From an uncultured bacterium (GTDB lineage: Bacteria > Bacillota_I > Bacilli_A > RFN20 > CAG-826), in the NCBI GenBank assembly GCA_949297275.1, contig CASFQR010000005.1, positions 1-52,704 on the forward strand: 52,704 nucleotides of DNA. The letters run 5' to 3'. The notes under the pieces were generated by a model, which had not been told where the DNA came from, made no database searches, and was given only the letters and a program-made list of their open reading frames with translations. Each line of letters begins with the position of its first letter. Position 1 is the stretch's first letter. The position numbers were made by a program, and so were the translations under genes. Positions 18,713 through 28,169 of this stretch are shown one piece after another.

Positions 18713-18802
18713 TTAGCGCACTCTTGACTATTTGAGGTTGCTGATACACAAGCAGGCGTTGTCATGAATCTCGTATCAGGTAATTCAAATAGTAACCGCT
18801 AA
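18713..18802 (+). promoter_or_regulatory. Structured 5' leader of the ribosomal operon
   Basis: Three nested perfect stems are visible: TTAGCG (18713-18718) with CGCTAA (18797-18802); ACTATTTGA (18727-18735) with TCAAATAGT (18785-18793); CTGATAC (18741-18747) with GTATCAG (18773-18779). A possible apical pair is ACAA (18748-18751) with TTGT (18759-18762). The structure ends about 12 bases before the AAGGA ribosome site of rpsJ. In Escherichia coli the S10 leader is bound by L4 for feedback control; a comparable role here is inference. Confidence 0.6.
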
Positions 18803-18827
18803 AAGTCTGTTAGAAAGGAATTCATTC

Positions 18828-19139
18828 ATGGCAAAAGTAAAATCTATTCGGGTTCGTCTTCAAGCTTATGACCATAAGATTCTTGACTTGAGTGTTGAGA
18901 AAATCATTATGACAGCGAAGAAGACTGGGGCTAATGTGGTCGGCCCAATTCCGCTCCCGACGGAAAAACAAGTTTATACGATCTTGCGTGCTGTTCATAA
19001 ATATAAAGATAGCCGTGAGCAATTTGAAATTCGTACCCACAAACGTTTAATCGATATTACTAATCCAACGAAAGATACTGTCGAAATGCTTCGCCGTCTC
19101 GACCTACCTAGTGGAGTTGATATCGATATCAAATTATAG
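18828..19139 (+). CDS. rpsJ: 30S ribosomal protein S10
   Basis: 103 residues, the usual length. Recognisable blocks are [14 protein letters not shown] at the start, GPIPLPTEK in the middle, and [11 protein letters not shown] near 68-78. S10 is a 30S head protein and also partners NusB in antitermination. It is the first gene of the S10 cluster and follows the structured leader, with an AAGGA ribosome site at 18815-18819. Confidence 0.98.
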   Translation: MAKVKSIRVRLQAYDHKILDLSVEKIIMTAKKTGANVVGPIPLPTEKQVYTILRAVHKYKDSREQFEIRTHKRLIDITNPTKDTVEMLRRLDLPSGVDIDIKL

Positions 19140-19156
19140 GAAGGAGATTGTCTAGT

Positions 19157-19885
19157 ATGAAAGCAATTATTGGACGCAAGATGGGCATGACAGAAGTCTT
19201 CGCTAAAGATGGCTTAATGTATGCGGTCACTGTCGTTGAAGTTCTTCCTAATTATGTCTTGCAAGTTAAGACAAAAGAAAAAGATGGTTATGATGCTCTT
19301 CAAGTTGGCATTGAAGATCAAAAAGAAAGCCGCGTCAACTCTCCTTTAAGAGGTCACTTTAAAAAAGCTGATGTCGCTCCTAAACAAATTATTCGTGAGC
19401 TTAAAGGCGATGAATTAATGAGTTATCAAGTCGGTGATGCACTTAAAGCTGATTTATTTGCGACTGGTGAAAAAGTTGATGTTATCGGCACTTCAAAAGG
19501 TAAAGGTTATTCCGGTACTATTAAACGATATGGTCATCATATTGGTCCTAAAGGTCATGGTTCGGGTTATCATCGTGGTCAAGGTTCTTTCGCAAATAAT
19601 GGCCGCTGCAATAACCGCGTTTTACCTGGTAAGAAGATGAGTGGTCATCATGGTAATTTATCATCGACCATCCTCAATCTTGCGGTGATTGAAAGCAATG
19701 CTGAAAAGAACTACATCTTAATCAAAGGCGCGATTCCTGGTCCTAAAAAAGGTATTGTCATGATTCGTTCAGCAATTAAATTCTCAAAGAAGAATACTAT
19801 CGATGTGCACGAATTAGTAGATCTTACCCCTGTTAGTGAAACTCCTGTGGAAAATGTCGCTAATAATGAAACGAAAGGAGAATAA
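19157..19885 (+). CDS. rplC: 50S ribosomal protein L3
   Basis: 242 residues from the ATG at 19157, which has AGGAG ten bases upstream; an in-frame TTG at 19148 sits on top of that site and is rejected. The L3 core includes [13 protein letters not shown] at the start and [20 protein letters not shown] near 117-137, the loop reaching the peptidyl-transferase centre. The family is normally near 209 residues; here an extra acidic C-terminal tail of about 30 residues ([16 protein letters not shown]) is present. Confidence 0.97.
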   Translation: MKAIIGRKMGMTEVFAKDGLMYAVTVVEVLPNYVLQVKTKEKDGYDALQVGIEDQKESRVNSPLRGHFKKADVAPKQIIRELKGDELMSYQVGDALKADLFATGEKVDVIGTSKGKGYSGTIKRYGHHIGPKGHGSGYHRGQGSFANNGRCNNRVLPGKKMSGHHGNLSSTILNLAVIESNAEKNYILIKGAIPGPKKGIVMIRSAIKFSKKNTIDVHELVDLTPVSETPVENVANNETKGE

Positions 19886-19887
19886 AA

Positions 19888-20535
19888 ATGGCTGAAACAA
19901 AAAATATCTCAGTTCCTGTCTATGATTTAAAGGGCGAAAAAGTTTCGACCGTCTCTCTTTCTAAAGAAGTCTTCGGTGTCGAAGCTAATAAGCAAGTTAT
20001 CCATGATGCTGTTTTAGTTTATCAAGCGAATATGCGTCAAGATACTGCTAAAACCAAAAAACGTGATGAAGTTAGTGGCGGTGGTAAAAAACCTTGGTCA
20101 CAAAAAGGCACCGGCCGCGCGCGCGCCGGTTCTTCCCGTTCACCAATTTGGGTTGGTGGTGGCACTGTTTTTGGCCCGACTGGCGAACAAAATCACACCA
20201 TCAAACAAAATCGTAAAGAACATAAATTAGCCCTCAAAGGCGCTTATAGTGATTTAGTCAAAGAAAAAGGTTTAATTGTCGTTGATGATTGGAAAATCGA
20301 AAATGTTAAGACCAAAGAATTTGATATCATCTTAAAAGCCCTTAAGGCCACTAATAAGACACTTGTTGTCTTAGGTAATAGCGAAGACAATGATAATCTC
20401 ATTCTTTCCGCTCGCAATATACCTAATGTTATTATTACGCGTGCGAATAATGTGTCTGTCTACGATTTGTTATATTTCAACAATCTTCTTGTTTCTAAGA
20501 AGACGATTAAAGAAATTGAGGAGGCCTTAAAATAA
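19888..20535 (+). CDS. rplD: 50S ribosomal protein L4
   Basis: 215 residues, normal length. Signature blocks are KKPWSQKGTGRARAGSSRSP near 68-87 (the exit-tunnel loop), GPTGEQNHTIKQNRKE, and VYDLLYFNNLLVSK near the end. An AAGGAG site lies seven bases before the ATG, inside the end of rplC. In Escherichia coli L4 is the feedback regulator of this operon, which makes it the natural candidate ligand for the leader upstream of rpsJ. Confidence 0.98.
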   Translation: MAETKNISVPVYDLKGEKVSTVSLSKEVFGVEANKQVIHDAVLVYQANMRQDTAKTKKRDEVSGGGKKPWSQKGTGRARAGSSRSPIWVGGGTVFGPTGEQNHTIKQNRKEHKLALKGAYSDLVKEKGLIVVDDWKIENVKTKEFDIILKALKATNKTLVVLGNSEDNDNLILSARNIPNVIITRANNVSVYDLLYFNNLLVSKKTIKEIEEALK

Positions 20536-20876
20536 TGCCACGAACAAAAAAAGTTTCCGAAGCGCCTAAAAATAATAAGAAAGCTTCCATCCATGACTTT
20601 GATATCATCATTAAACCCATCATCACTGAAAAAACCATGGATTTAATGCAAAACCAAAACAAAGTCACAGTCAAAGTTAGTAAAAACGCGAATCGTGCTG
20701 AAATTAAGCAAGCGTTTGAAAACGTTTTCGGTGTGAAAGTCGATGATGTCAACATCGTTAATGTTAATAGTAAGCGCACCAGCCGCGGTGGCCGCTATCA
20801 AGGTCATATTGCTGGATTTAAAAAAGCGATCGTGCAACTTAAAGAAGGAGAAGCGCTCGATCTATTTAAAGAATAA
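20535..20876 (+). CDS. rplW: 50S ribosomal protein L23
   Basis: 113 residues. The core begins near residue 18 (FDIIIKPIITEKTMDL) and continues with VFGVKVDDVNIVNV and RYQGHIAGFKKAIVQL. L23 sits at the tunnel exit and docks trigger factor and SRP. It is about 15 residues longer than usual because of a basic N-terminal lead (PRTKKVSEAPKNNKKAS). The ATG shares a base with the rplD stop, implying coupled translation. Confidence 0.97.
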   Translation: MPRTKKVSEAPKNNKKASIHDFDIIIKPIITEKTMDLMQNQNKVTVKVSKNANRAEIKQAFENVFGVKVDDVNIVNVNSKRTSRGGRYQGHIAGFKKAIVQLKEGEALDLFKE

Positions 20877-20900
20877 TTTAGTGAATTATAGGAGGTACAT

Positions 20901-21734
20901 ATGTCAATAAGAACATACCGTCCAACGTCCCCTTCACGTCGCAATATGACGAATTTGACGTTCGACGAAATTACAAAAAGCACTCCTGAAAAACGTCTAA
21001 CGACGAAACTAAGTAAAACTGGTGGCCGCAATAACCAAGGTGTGATTACCACTCGCCATATCGGTGGCGGTCATAAACGCAGATATCGTCTAGTTGATTT
21101 CAGGAGAAATAAGGATAATATTCCCGCTAAAGTACAAGCGATTGAATATGATCCAAATCGTAACGCTAATATCGTTTTATTAGCTTATGTCGATGGCGAA
21201 AAGCGTTACATTATCGCTCCGAAAGGCTTGAAGGTTGGCGATAAAGTTATCAGTGGTGAAAATGTCGATATTCAAGTTGGTAATTGCTTACCACTTAAGA
21301 ATATTCCTGAAGGTAGCCTTGTCCATAATGTTGAGCTCCGTCCTGGTTATGGCGGACAAATGTGCAGAGCTGCCGGTACTAGTGCTCAAGTCTTAGGTAA
21401 AGAAGGTAAATATGTCATCTTAAGATTAGCAAGTGGTGAAGTTCGTAAGGTTTTAGAGACTTGCCGTGCGACCATTGGGGAAGTTGGTAATGAAGATTAC
21501 AACTTAATCAATCGCGGGAAGGCCGGGAAAACTCGTTGGTTAGGTGAACGTCCTACCGTCCGCGGTTCCGTCATGAATCCAAACGATCACCCACATGGTG
21601 GTGGTGAAGGTAAATCACCAGTTGGTCGCGATGCACCGCGTACTCCTTGGGGTAAGCGAGCGCTTGGTGTCAAAACCAGAAAAACTAAGAAAGCTAGTAC
21701 AAAATTAATTGTACGTCGCCGTAACGGCAAATAA
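20901..21734 (+). CDS. rplB: 50S ribosomal protein L2
   Basis: 277 residues, normal for L2, an assembly and peptidyl-transferase-region protein of the 50S subunit. Clear blocks include [15 protein letters not shown] near the start, [30 protein letters not shown], and [19 protein letters not shown] near 226-244, which contains the conserved His. AGGAGG precedes the ATG at 20901. Confidence 0.98.
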   Translation: MSIRTYRPTSPSRRNMTNLTFDEITKSTPEKRLTTKLSKTGGRNNQGVITTRHIGGGHKRRYRLVDFRRNKDNIPAKVQAIEYDPNRNANIVLLAYVDGEKRYIIAPKGLKVGDKVISGENVDIQVGNCLPLKNIPEGSLVHNVELRPGYGGQMCRAAGTSAQVLGKEGKYVILRLASGEVRKVLETCRATIGEVGNEDYNLINRGKAGKTRWLGERPTVRGSVMNPNDHPHGGGEGKSPVGRDAPRTPWGKRALGVKTRKTKKASTKLIVRRRNGK

Positions 21735-21752
21735 AGAAAGGAGAAGTAAATA

Positions 21753-22049
21753 ATGGCACGTAGTCTTAAAAAAGGCCCATTCTGTGACGAATACTTACTT
21801 AAAAAAGTAGACGCCCTTAATCAAGCTAATAAAAAAGAAGTTATAAAAACTTGGTCACGTCGTTCAACAATCTTCCCTTCCTTTATTGAACACACCTTCG
21901 CTGTTTATAATGGCAGAGAACACATTACCGTCTTCGTGACTGAAGATATGGTTGGTCATAAGTTAGGGGAATTTGCACCAACAAGAACATATAAAGGACA
22001 TACTGGTCACACCGCTGAAGATAAAGCGGCAGCGGCTCAAAGAAAGTAG
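21753..22049 (+). CDS. rpsS: 30S ribosomal protein S19
   Basis: 98 residues. The start [16 protein letters not shown], then [33 protein letters not shown] and [12 protein letters not shown] are diagnostic. S19 works in the 30S head next to S13. An AAAGGAG site (21736-21742) precedes the ATG; the gene ends in TAG, confirming TAG as a normal stop here. Confidence 0.98.
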   Translation: MARSLKKGPFCDEYLLKKVDALNQANKKEVIKTWSRRSTIFPSFIEHTFAVYNGREHITVFVTEDMVGHKLGEFAPTRTYKGHTGHTAEDKAAAAQRK

Positions 22050-22060
22050 AGGTATCTTAA

Positions 22061-22519
22061 ATGGCTAGAACTAAAAAAGAAGTTGTTGAAGAAGTTGCAA
22101 CCAAAGAAGAACCTAAAAAATCTAAACGCGCTAAAAAGAGCGAACCAGTTCCTGAAGTTAAACCAACACGCGAAAGTGCGATTGCGACCGCTTATGATCT
22201 TCGCGTCACTCCCCGTAAAGCCCGCCTTGTTATCGATTTAGTTCGTGGCAAAGGCGTTAATGAGGCTCTTGGCATTCTCGCCAATGTCAATAAAGCAGCG
22301 TCTCCCCTTGTCGCAAAAGTTATTAAAAGCGCTGCTAGTAATGCCATCAATAATTTTGGGATGAAAGAAGAAGATTTATATGTCGCCACAATTTATGCTA
22401 ATGATGGTGTGCGCATGAAAAGATATTTACCGCGAGCCAAAGGTCGTGCTTCAGGTTTAGTTAAAAGAACTTGTCATGTCACGGTCATTGTGAGAACTCG
22501 GGTAGGAGGATTAAATTAA
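22061..22519 (+). CDS. rplV: 50S ribosomal protein L22 with N-terminal extension
   Basis: 152 residues, where the family is about 110. The L22 core starts near residue 43 (AYDLRVTPRKARLVIDLVRG) and ends with PRAKGRASGLVKRTCHVTV, the tunnel-lining hairpin region. The first 40 residues are a charged, proline-containing extension (KKEVVEEVATKEEPKKSKR) with no counterpart in typical bacteria. There is a short GAGG ribosome site 11 bases before the ATG. Confidence 0.96.
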   Translation: MARTKKEVVEEVATKEEPKKSKRAKKSEPVPEVKPTRESAIATAYDLRVTPRKARLVIDLVRGKGVNEALGILANVNKAASPLVAKVIKSAASNAINNFGMKEEDLYVATIYANDGVRMKRYLPRAKGRASGLVKRTCHVTVIVRTRVGGLN

Positions 22520-23193
22520 TGGGTCAAAAAGTTTCTCCAGTCGGTATGAGAGTCGGCGTGAATCGCAATTGGAATTCGCGTTGGTTCGCTAGTGATAAAG
22601 AATATGCCTCGAACCTACTTGAGGATATCGCTATTCGTAAATATTTAGAAGGCGAATTAAAAGATGCGATGTTATCGCATATCGATATTGAAAGACGCAA
22701 ATTAGATCGTGGTCATAATATTGTGATCTCAATCTATGTTGCCCGTCCGGGTGTCGTCATTGGTCAAGATGGTGCTAATATTAATCGCATCAAAAAACAA
22801 ATTGAAAGAAAATTCAAAGGCAATCAAATTCGTCTTGATGTCATTGAAGTTAAACAACCTGATTTAGATGCCACCTTAGTCGCGAATAGCATTGCAAAAG
22901 AGCTTGAAAACCGCGCTTCCTTTAGAACGGTACAAAAGAAAGCGATTCAAAGAGTTCGCCGAGCAGGTGCTAAAGGTTGCCGTACTCTTATTAGCGGTCG
23001 ACTTGGTGGGGCTGATATCGCCCGTAGTGAAGGTTATAAAGAAGGGATTATTCCTCTTCATACCATTCGCTCCGATATCGATTATGCCGTTGCTGAAGCG
23101 ATGACCATCTATGGTAAACTCGGTGTTAAAGTCTGGATTTGCCGCGGTGATTACGCTGATGAAGAGCAAGAGAAAGAAGAAAAGGGGGAATAG
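22519..23193 (+). CDS. rpsC: 30S ribosomal protein S3
   Basis: 224 residues from the ATG at 22519, which overlaps the rplV stop by one base. It starts MGQKVSPVGMRVGVNRNWNS and contains the KH-type RNA-binding motif VVIGQDGANINRIKKQ near 74-90, then GAKGCRTLISGRLGGADIAR and the C-terminal IPLHTIRSDIDYA. S3 lines the mRNA entry tunnel. An earlier in-frame start inside rplV would add 16 residues without family support and is rejected. The tail ends in an acidic run. Confidence 0.98.
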   Translation: MGQKVSPVGMRVGVNRNWNSRWFASDKEYASNLLEDIAIRKYLEGELKDAMLSHIDIERRKLDRGHNIVISIYVARPGVVIGQDGANINRIKKQIERKFKGNQIRLDVIEVKQPDLDATLVANSIAKELENRASFRTVQKKAIQRVRRAGAKGCRTLISGRLGGADIARSEGYKEGIIPLHTIRSDIDYAVAEAMTIYGKLGVKVWICRGDYADEEQEKEEKGE

Positions 23194-23196
23194 ATA

Positions 23197-23616
23197 ATGT
23201 TACAACCAAAAAGAGTTAAATATCGTCGCCCTCATGGTGTTAAATACGAAGGTTTATCAAAAGGCGGTAATGAAGTTGCCTTTGGTGAATATGGCTTAAA
23301 AGCGGCGGAAGGTAACTGGGTTAGTGATCGCCAAATTGAAGCCGCTCGTATCGTCATTAGCCGTTATACCCGCAAGGAAGGGAAAACTTATATTCGTATC
23401 TTCCCTCATATTGCTAAGACGAAAAAACCTGCTGAAGTTCGTATGGGTAGTGGTAAAGGTAATCCGGAAGGTTGGGTTGCTGTTGTTAAGAAGGGTCGCA
23501 TTCTCTTCGAAATGGGTGGTGTAAGTGAAGCTACCGCCCGTGAAGCTCTCACTTTAGCAGCTTATAAATTACCACTTAAATGCAAAGTAGTTAGAAAAGG
23601 AGAAAGTAAACAATGA
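23197..23616 (+). CDS. rplP: 50S ribosomal protein L16
   Basis: 139 residues, normal. It starts [14 protein letters not shown] and includes [40 protein letters not shown] and the C-terminal [18 protein letters not shown]16 helps position the A-site tRNA. The stop overlaps the rpmC start (ATGA). Confidence 0.98.
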   Translation: MLQPKRVKYRRPHGVKYEGLSKGGNEVAFGEYGLKAAEGNWVSDRQIEAARIVISRYTRKEGKTYIRIFPHIAKTKKPAEVRMGSGKGNPEGWVAVVKKGRILFEMGGVSEATAREALTLAAYKLPLKCKVVRKGESKQ

Positions 23617-23810
23617 AAATCAAAGATGTTCGTGAACTTACTAATGAAGAATTAAACGATAAAGTTTACTCTCTCAAAGAAGAATTGTTCAATCTTCGCC
23701 GTAAAAAAGCTGTTGGTTCACTTGAACATGGCGAAGATGTGCGTCGCGTTAGAAAAGATATTGCTCGATGCTATTTAGTGCTTAGAGAACGCGAATTAAA
23801 TATTAAGTGA
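23613..23810 (+). CDS. rpmC: 50S ribosomal protein L29
   Basis: 65 residues, helical hairpin: [20 protein letters not shown] then [14 protein letters not shown] and [12 protein letters not shown]29 sits by L23 at the exit tunnel. Translation is coupled to rplP by a four-base overlap. The stop is TGA, showing that UGA is not recoded. Confidence 0.97.
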   Translation: MKIKDVRELTNEELNDKVYSLKEELFNLRRKKAVGSLEHGEDVRRVRKDIARCYLVLRERELNIK

Positions 23811-23820
23811 GGAAACTAGT

Positions 23821-24153
23821 ATGGAAAGAAATCGTCGCACAACGCTTCAAGGTGTCGTCACTAGCGATAAGATGGATAAAACCATCGTTGTCTTAGTTGA
23901 AACCCATAAGAAGCACCCTAAGTACGCTAAACGCGTCAAATATGCTAAAAGTTATTATGCACATGATGAAGAAAATACTGCAAAAAAAGGCGATACTGTT
24001 ACCATCATGCAATGCCGACCTCTCTCACACACTAAACGTTTCCGCTTAGTTAGTGTCGATAAGCGAGCAGAAGTTAGCATCAAAGCCGCCGAAGCCGAAC
24101 TTGCCTTAGAAGAACAAGAAGGCGTGAATTTAGAAAAGAAGGAGGAAGAATAA
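23821..24153 (+). CDS. rpsQ: 30S ribosomal protein S17 with C-terminal extension
   Basis: 110 residues against about 85 in the family. The OB-fold core is clear: [39 protein letters not shown] and [16 protein letters not shown]. After the core come about 26 extra residues that are mostly Ala and Glu ([14 protein letters not shown]), likely a free acidic helix. Ends one base before rplN. Confidence 0.96.
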   Translation: MERNRRTTLQGVVTSDKMDKTIVVLVETHKKHPKYAKRVKYAKSYYAHDEENTAKKGDTVTIMQCRPLSHTKRFRLVSVDKRAEVSIKAAEAELALEEQEGVNLEKKEEE

Positions 24154-24154
24154 G

Positions 24155-24526
24155 ATGGTTCAAAATGAAACGAATCTTGTCGTCGCTGATAATAGCGGTG
24201 CTCGTAAAGTCCGAGTCTTCCGTCAACAAGGTGGCAATCGTAAATCTTCTTCGATTGGCGATATCGTCACCTGTGCCGTTAAAGAAGCAATTCCGAATGG
24301 CCGCGTGAAAAAAAGCGATATTGTTAAAGGTGTCATCGTTCGCACTAAACACGCAATTAATCGTCCAGACGGTTCAACAATCTGCTTCGATGATAATGCG
24401 GTTGTCTTAATCGATAATGATGGGGCCCCAATTGGTACGCGTGTCTTTGGACCAGTCGCCAGAGAACTCCGCGATAAAGGTGAAGGATATATGAAAATTA
24501 TTTCCCTTGCCAATGAAGTTTTATAG
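24155..24526 (+). CDS. rplN: 50S ribosomal protein L14
   Basis: 123 residues, normal length. It has the L14 signature [16 protein letters not shown] near 12-27, [20 protein letters not shown], and the C-terminal [19 protein letters not shown]-like region. L14 forms the bridge to 16S helix 14. The AAGGAGG site lies inside the end of rpsQ. Confidence 0.98.
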   Translation: MVQNETNLVVADNSGARKVRVFRQQGGNRKSSSIGDIVTCAVKEAIPNGRVKKSDIVKGVIVRTKHAINRPDGSTICFDDNAVVLIDNDGAPIGTRVFGPVARELRDKGEGYMKIISLANEVL

Positions 24527-24538
24527 GAGGAAGGAACA

Positions 24539-24847
24539 ATGAAAATACTTAAAGGTGATAAAGTTGTTGTCATTGCGGGTAAAGATAAAGGTAAAGAAGG
24601 CCTTGTCCAAGCCGTTTATCCTGCTATTAACAAAGTGGTAGTCGAAGGCGTTAATGTCCATAAAAGACATAAAAAACCCACCCAACAAAATCCTGAAGGT
24701 TCAATTGTCGATATGTATTGCCCAATTGATGCTTCAAATGTTGCCTTAGTTGATCCTAAGAGTAAAAAGGCAACGCGCGTTGGTTATCGCATTGAAAAAG
24801 ATAAGAAGGTTCGCTACGCAAAGCGTAGTGGAGCCAAAATTGACTAA
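24539..24847 (+). CDS. rplX: 50S ribosomal protein L24
   Basis: 102 residues. The KOW motif is at the start ([19 protein letters not shown]), followed by [19 protein letters not shown] and a C-terminal [17 protein letters not shown]24 starts 50S assembly. AGGAGGAAGG precedes the ATG. Confidence 0.98.
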   Translation: MKILKGDKVVVIAGKDKGKEGLVQAVYPAINKVVVEGVNVHKRHKKPTQQNPEGSIVDMYCPIDASNVALVDPKSKKATRVGYRIEKDKKVRYAKRSGAKID

Positions 24848-24861
24848 AGGAGGTTAGATTA

Positions 24862-25584
24862 ATGGCAGAAGAAAAGAAAGTAACCGCTAAAAAAGCGACC
24901 GCTACCAAAAAAACTCCCGCTACTAAAAAGACAGTCACTAAAAAGAGCGAAGCTCCTCAAGAAGTAAAAGAAGTCAAAGAAACTAAAGTAGTGGAAGCTC
25001 CTAAGGCTCCTAAAGTCAAAAAAGGTAATAAAGAACCAAAAGAACATAACCGTTTACTTGATAAATATAATACCGTTATCAAGCAAACATTAATGGATAA
25101 ATATCACTATTCATCCATTATGCAATGCCCACGTTTAGAAAAAATCGTTATCAATGTCGGGGTTGGTGATGCGATTACTAACCACAAAGCGATTGAAGAT
25201 GTCGTGGGTGAAATTAGCTTAATTTCTGGTCAACATCCAGTTGTAACTAAAGCTAAAAAGAGCGTCGCAACCTTTAAACTTCGTGAAGGTCAACCTATCG
25301 GGGTTAAAGTCACTCTTCGCGGTATCAGAATGTATGAATTCTTAGATAAACTCGTCTCAGTGGCTTTACCGCGCGTTAGAGACTTCCGCGGTGTTTCGCG
25401 TAACGCCTTTGATGGCCATGGTAATTATACCCTTGGCATCAAAGAACAATTAATTTTCCCAGAAATTGACTATGATAAAGTCAATAAATTTAGGGGCATG
25501 GATATCGTCATCGTGACGACAGCTATTAGCGATGATGAGGCATTCTCTCTTTTAGAGGGCTTAGGCATGCCTTTCCATCGTTAG
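24862..25584 (+). CDS. rplE: 50S ribosomal protein L5 with long basic N-terminal extension
   Basis: 240 residues, while L5 is about 180. The core begins near residue 62 ([17 protein letters not shown]) and includes [34 protein letters not shown], and [21 protein letters not shown]5 contacts 5S rRNA and the P-site tRNA. The first 60 residues are a Lys/Ala/Thr/Pro-rich histone H1-like tail ([19 protein letters not shown]). The start is firm because AGGAGG (24848-24853) stands eight bases before the ATG, and the extension is in frame with no later well-placed start. Confidence 0.94.
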   Translation: MAEEKKVTAKKATATKKTPATKKTVTKKSEAPQEVKEVKETKVVEAPKAPKVKKGNKEPKEHNRLLDKYNTVIKQTLMDKYHYSSIMQCPRLEKIVINVGVGDAITNHKAIEDVVGEISLISGQHPVVTKAKKSVATFKLREGQPIGVKVTLRGIRMYEFLDKLVSVALPRVRDFRGVSRNAFDGHGNYTLGIKEQLIFPEIDYDKVNKFRGMDIVIVTTAISDDEAFSLLEGLGMPFHR

Positions 25585-25596
25585 GAGGTACTTTTT

Positions 25597-25782
25597 ATGG
25601 CAAAAATGAGTCAAAAAGTCCGGGCAGCGCGTCCTCAAAAATTCAAAGTGAGAGAATATACTCGTTGCCAAAGATGCGGTCGTCCGCATTCGGTCTATAG
25701 TAAATTTAAATTATGCCGCATTTGCTTACGCGAACTCGCGTATAAGGGCGAAATCCCTGGCTTAAAGAAATCGTCTTGGTAA
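25597..25782 (+). CDS. rpsN: 30S ribosomal protein S14, zinc type
   Basis: 61 residues, the short zinc-binding (C+) form. The four cysteines are in [14 protein letters not shown] and [14 protein letters not shown], and the ending [11 protein letters not shown] is typical. AGGAGG precedes the ATG. No zinc-free paralog is in the window. Confidence 0.98.
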   Translation: MAKMSQKVRAARPQKFKVREYTRCQRCGRPHSVYSKFKLCRICLRELAYKGEIPGLKKSSW

Positions 25783-25796
25783 GGAGGTAAATATAA

Positions 25797-26186
25797 ATGA
25801 CAGATCCAATTGCCGATATGCTCACACGGATTCGTAACGCTAATCAACTTCGCTACGCATCTGTTAAGATGCCTTCTAGCAAGATGAAAGTTGAAATTGC
25901 GAAAATTATGCTTGATGAAGGCTTTATCTCCGACTATAAAGTCGAAGGTAATGTCAAAAAAGAATTAACTTTATCTTTAAAATATGGTCCGAGTGGTGAA
26001 CGAGTAATTTCCGGTTTAAAGAAAATTTCCAAACCTGGTTTACGCGTCAATGTGCCACATGATAAATTGCCACATGTCTTAAAAGGTCTTGGCATTGCCA
26101 TCATTTCTACTAGTAAAGGAGTTGTCAGTGATAAAGTCGCTCGCACTTTAGGTGTCGGGGGCGAAGTTATTGCTTACATTTGGTAA
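25797..26186 (+). CDS. rpsH: 30S ribosomal protein S8
   Basis: 129 residues, normal. It starts [17 protein letters not shown] and has the C-terminal S8 block [14 protein letters not shown] followed by [10 protein letters not shown]8 binds 16S helix 21 and in other bacteria represses the spc operon. AAGGAGG stands before the ATG. Confidence 0.98.
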   Translation: MTDPIADMLTRIRNANQLRYASVKMPSSKMKVEIAKIMLDEGFISDYKVEGNVKKELTLSLKYGPSGERVISGLKKISKPGLRVNVPHDKLPHVLKGLGIAIISTSKGVVSDKVARTLGVGGEVIAYIW

Positions 26187-26191
26187 AAGTT

Positions 26192-26731
26192 ATGTCACGT
26201 ATTGGTTTAAAGCAAATTGTTTTACCAGAAAATGTCACCGTGACAGTTGATGGTAATATCGCTCATGTTAAAGGCCCACGCGGCGAAGATAAAGTTATGA
26301 TTCCTCATTTAATTCATGTTAACGTCGAGGATGGTCACGTCCATTGTTCGCGTGATAATGATGATAAAAGAACAAAACAACTCCATGGCACCACTAGAGC
26401 TAATTTAAATAATGCTGTCATTGGTGTCACCCATGGTTATAAAAAAGAATTAACCCTCGTGGGGATTGGTTATCGTGCGCAATTACGCGGTAAAGACTTA
26501 GTGCTCTTTGTCGGTTATTCGCATGAAATCGTCATTAAACCTCTCGAAGGTGTCACAATTACTTGTCCAAGCGCAACTGAAATTGTTGTCGAAGGCAATG
26601 ATAAACAAGCGGTTGGCCAAGTTGCCGCCGAAATTCATAGAACGCGTGAACCTGAACCTTATAATGGAAAAGGTGTTCTCTATAAAGGTGAACATATTAT
26701 CCGTAAAGAAGGTAAGCGCGCTGGTAAATAA
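26192..26731 (+). CDS. rplF: 50S ribosomal protein L6
   Basis: 179 residues from the ATG at 26192, starting MSRIGLKQIVLPENVTV as the family does. It contains the two L6 repeats, GTTRANLNNAVIGVTHGYKK and the C-terminal EPEPYNGKGVLYKGEHIIRK-like region. No clear ribosome site is present; the start is five bases after the rpsH stop, so reinitiation is likely. An in-frame TTG at 26180 overlaps rpsH and is rejected. Confidence 0.97.
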   Translation: MSRIGLKQIVLPENVTVTVDGNIAHVKGPRGEDKVMIPHLIHVNVEDGHVHCSRDNDDKRTKQLHGTTRANLNNAVIGVTHGYKKELTLVGIGYRAQLRGKDLVLFVGYSHEIVIKPLEGVTITCPSATEIVVEGNDKQAVGQVAAEIHRTREPEPYNGKGVLYKGEHIIRKEGKRAGK

Positions 26732-26744
26732 AGGAGCTAGGTAA

Positions 26745-27101
26745 ATGATCAAAAAAGAATCTAAAAACGCCGTTCGTCTTCGTAAACACGCTCGTGTTAG
26801 AGAAAAAATCTCTGGCACAGCTTCTTTACCTCGCGTCAGCGTCTTCCGTTCAAATAAACATATTGAATGTCAAGCTATTGATGATGTTAATGGTGTCACC
26901 TTAGCCCACGCTAGCTCCGTCATGCTTCAATTAGAAAATGGTTCAAATCAAGAAGCCGCCAAAAAAGTTGGCGAAGACTTAGCGAAGAAACTTAATGCCC
27001 TTAAAATTGATGCCATCGTCTTTGATCGGGGCGGTTATCTCTACCATGGTCGCGTTAAAGCCTTAGCGGATGCGATGCGCGAAAATGGTATTAAGTTCTA
27101 A
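26745..27101 (+). CDS. rplR: 50S ribosomal protein L18
   Basis: 118 residues, normal. Blocks are [35 protein letters not shown] and the ending [21 protein letters not shown]18 brings 5S rRNA into the 50S subunit with L5. AAGGAG precedes the ATG. Confidence 0.98.
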   Translation: MIKKESKNAVRLRKHARVREKISGTASLPRVSVFRSNKHIECQAIDDVNGVTLAHASSVMLQLENGSNQEAAKKVGEDLAKKLNALKIDAIVFDRGGYLYHGRVKALADAMRENGIKF

Positions 27102-27112
27102 GGAGAAAAATT

Positions 27113-27709
27113 ATGTCAAACGAAAATGAAAAAGTAGTAAAAACTGAAGAAGTTAAAAAAGAAGAAAATTCTTCTCCTAAAGGCGAAAGAGTTCGTCGTC
27201 CACATAAAGATGGCGATAATAAACCTCGCCGTCGCAATCGCCCAGCCGAAGTTAAAGAATACGAAGAAACAGTCGTTAAAATTAATCGTATTTCTAAAAC
27301 AGTACAAGGCGGTCGCCGCATGAAATTCTCCGCTTTAGTTGTCATCGGAAATCGCAAGGGTAAATATGGTTTTGCCCATTGTAAAGCTAGTGAAGTTCCT
27401 GATGCGATTAAAAAAGCTTTGGAAAAAGCAAAAAAACATACCTTCAATTTACCAATCGTTAAGGGTGATACAATTCCTCACGAAGTTGAAGGTAAATTCG
27501 GAGCGACCAAAGTTTTCCTTAAACCCGCGAAAGAAGGTACTGGGATTATTGCTGGTGGCCCCGTGCGCGCTATGTTAGAATTAGCAGGTATCCGCAATGT
27601 TGTGAGCAAAGTTTATGGCTCGCGTTCAGCGGTTAATGTCGTTAAGGCTACCCAAAACGGTTTAAAGAATTTAAAATCTTATACGAAGGTCACTTCACTT
27701 CGTAAATAA
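27113..27709 (+). CDS. rpsE: 30S ribosomal protein S5 with N-terminal extension
   Basis: 198 residues against about 165 in Bacillus. The S5 core starts near residue 49 ([20 protein letters not shown]) and includes [19 protein letters not shown] and the second domain [19 protein letters not shown]. The first 48 residues are a highly charged tail ([20 protein letters not shown]). S5 works in decoding accuracy and lines the mRNA entry. In Bacilli the next gene is normally rpmD (L30); here rplO follows after only 17 bases. Confidence 0.96.
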   Translation: MSNENEKVVKTEEVKKEENSSPKGERVRRPHKDGDNKPRRRNRPAEVKEYEETVVKINRISKTVQGGRRMKFSALVVIGNRKGKYGFAHCKASEVPDAIKKALEKAKKHTFNLPIVKGDTIPHEVEGKFGATKVFLKPAKEGTGIIAGGPVRAMLELAGIRNVVSKVYGSRSAVNVVKATQNGLKNLKSYTKVTSLRK

Positions 27710-27726
27710 TTAGGGAGGTTAAAATA

Positions 27727-28167
27727 ATGGAATTACATGAACTTTCCTTTGTTAAAGGTGCCAAAAGAGCTTCTAAACGTGTCGGTCGTGGTTTAGGTAG
27801 TGGCTTAGGCAAAAATGGTGGATCGGGTAATAAGGGTCAATCATCGCGTAGTGGTGGTGGTACTCGCCCAGGCTTTGAAGGTGGTCAAAACCCCATTTAT
27901 CGTCGTTTACCAAAATTTGGTTTTACTAACCATGATCATAAAGTCTATGCGATTGTCAATATTTCCTCTTTAAATAAATTTGAAGATGGAACTGTGGTCA
28001 ATAGTGCTCTTCTTATCGATAGTGGTTTAATTAAAAAAGAATGCGCTGGCGTCAAAATTCTTGGTAATGGTACCCTTGAAAAGAAATTGACGGTAGTCGC
28101 TAATAAATTCTCGAAATCCGCAGAAGATGCGATTAAAAATGCAGGTGGAACAATCGAGGTAATTTAA
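27727..28167 (+). CDS. rplO: 50S ribosomal protein L15
   Basis: 146 residues, normal. The glycine-rich N-terminal region [19 protein letters not shown] (22-40), then [21 protein letters not shown] and the C-terminal [16 protein letters not shown] are diagnostic. GGGAGG precedes the ATG. Confidence 0.98.
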   Translation: MELHELSFVKGAKRASKRVGRGLGSGLGKNGGSGNKGQSSRSGGGTRPGFEGGQNPIYRRLPKFGFTNHDHKVYAIVNISSLNKFEDGTVVNSALLIDSGLIKKECAGVKILGNGTLEKKLTVVANKFSKSAEDAIKNAGGTIEVI

Positions 28168-28169
28168 TC

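Noticed and set aside
22471-22518. Extended N terminus of rpsC inside rplV
   Set aside because: The 16 added residues have no family support, and the ATG overlapping the rplV stop gives the canonical S3 start.
23613-23810. Mollicutes-type recoding of UGA as tryptophan
   Set aside because: TGA serves as the stop of rpmC (23808-23810) and queH (17236-17238), and Trp residues are encoded by TGG.
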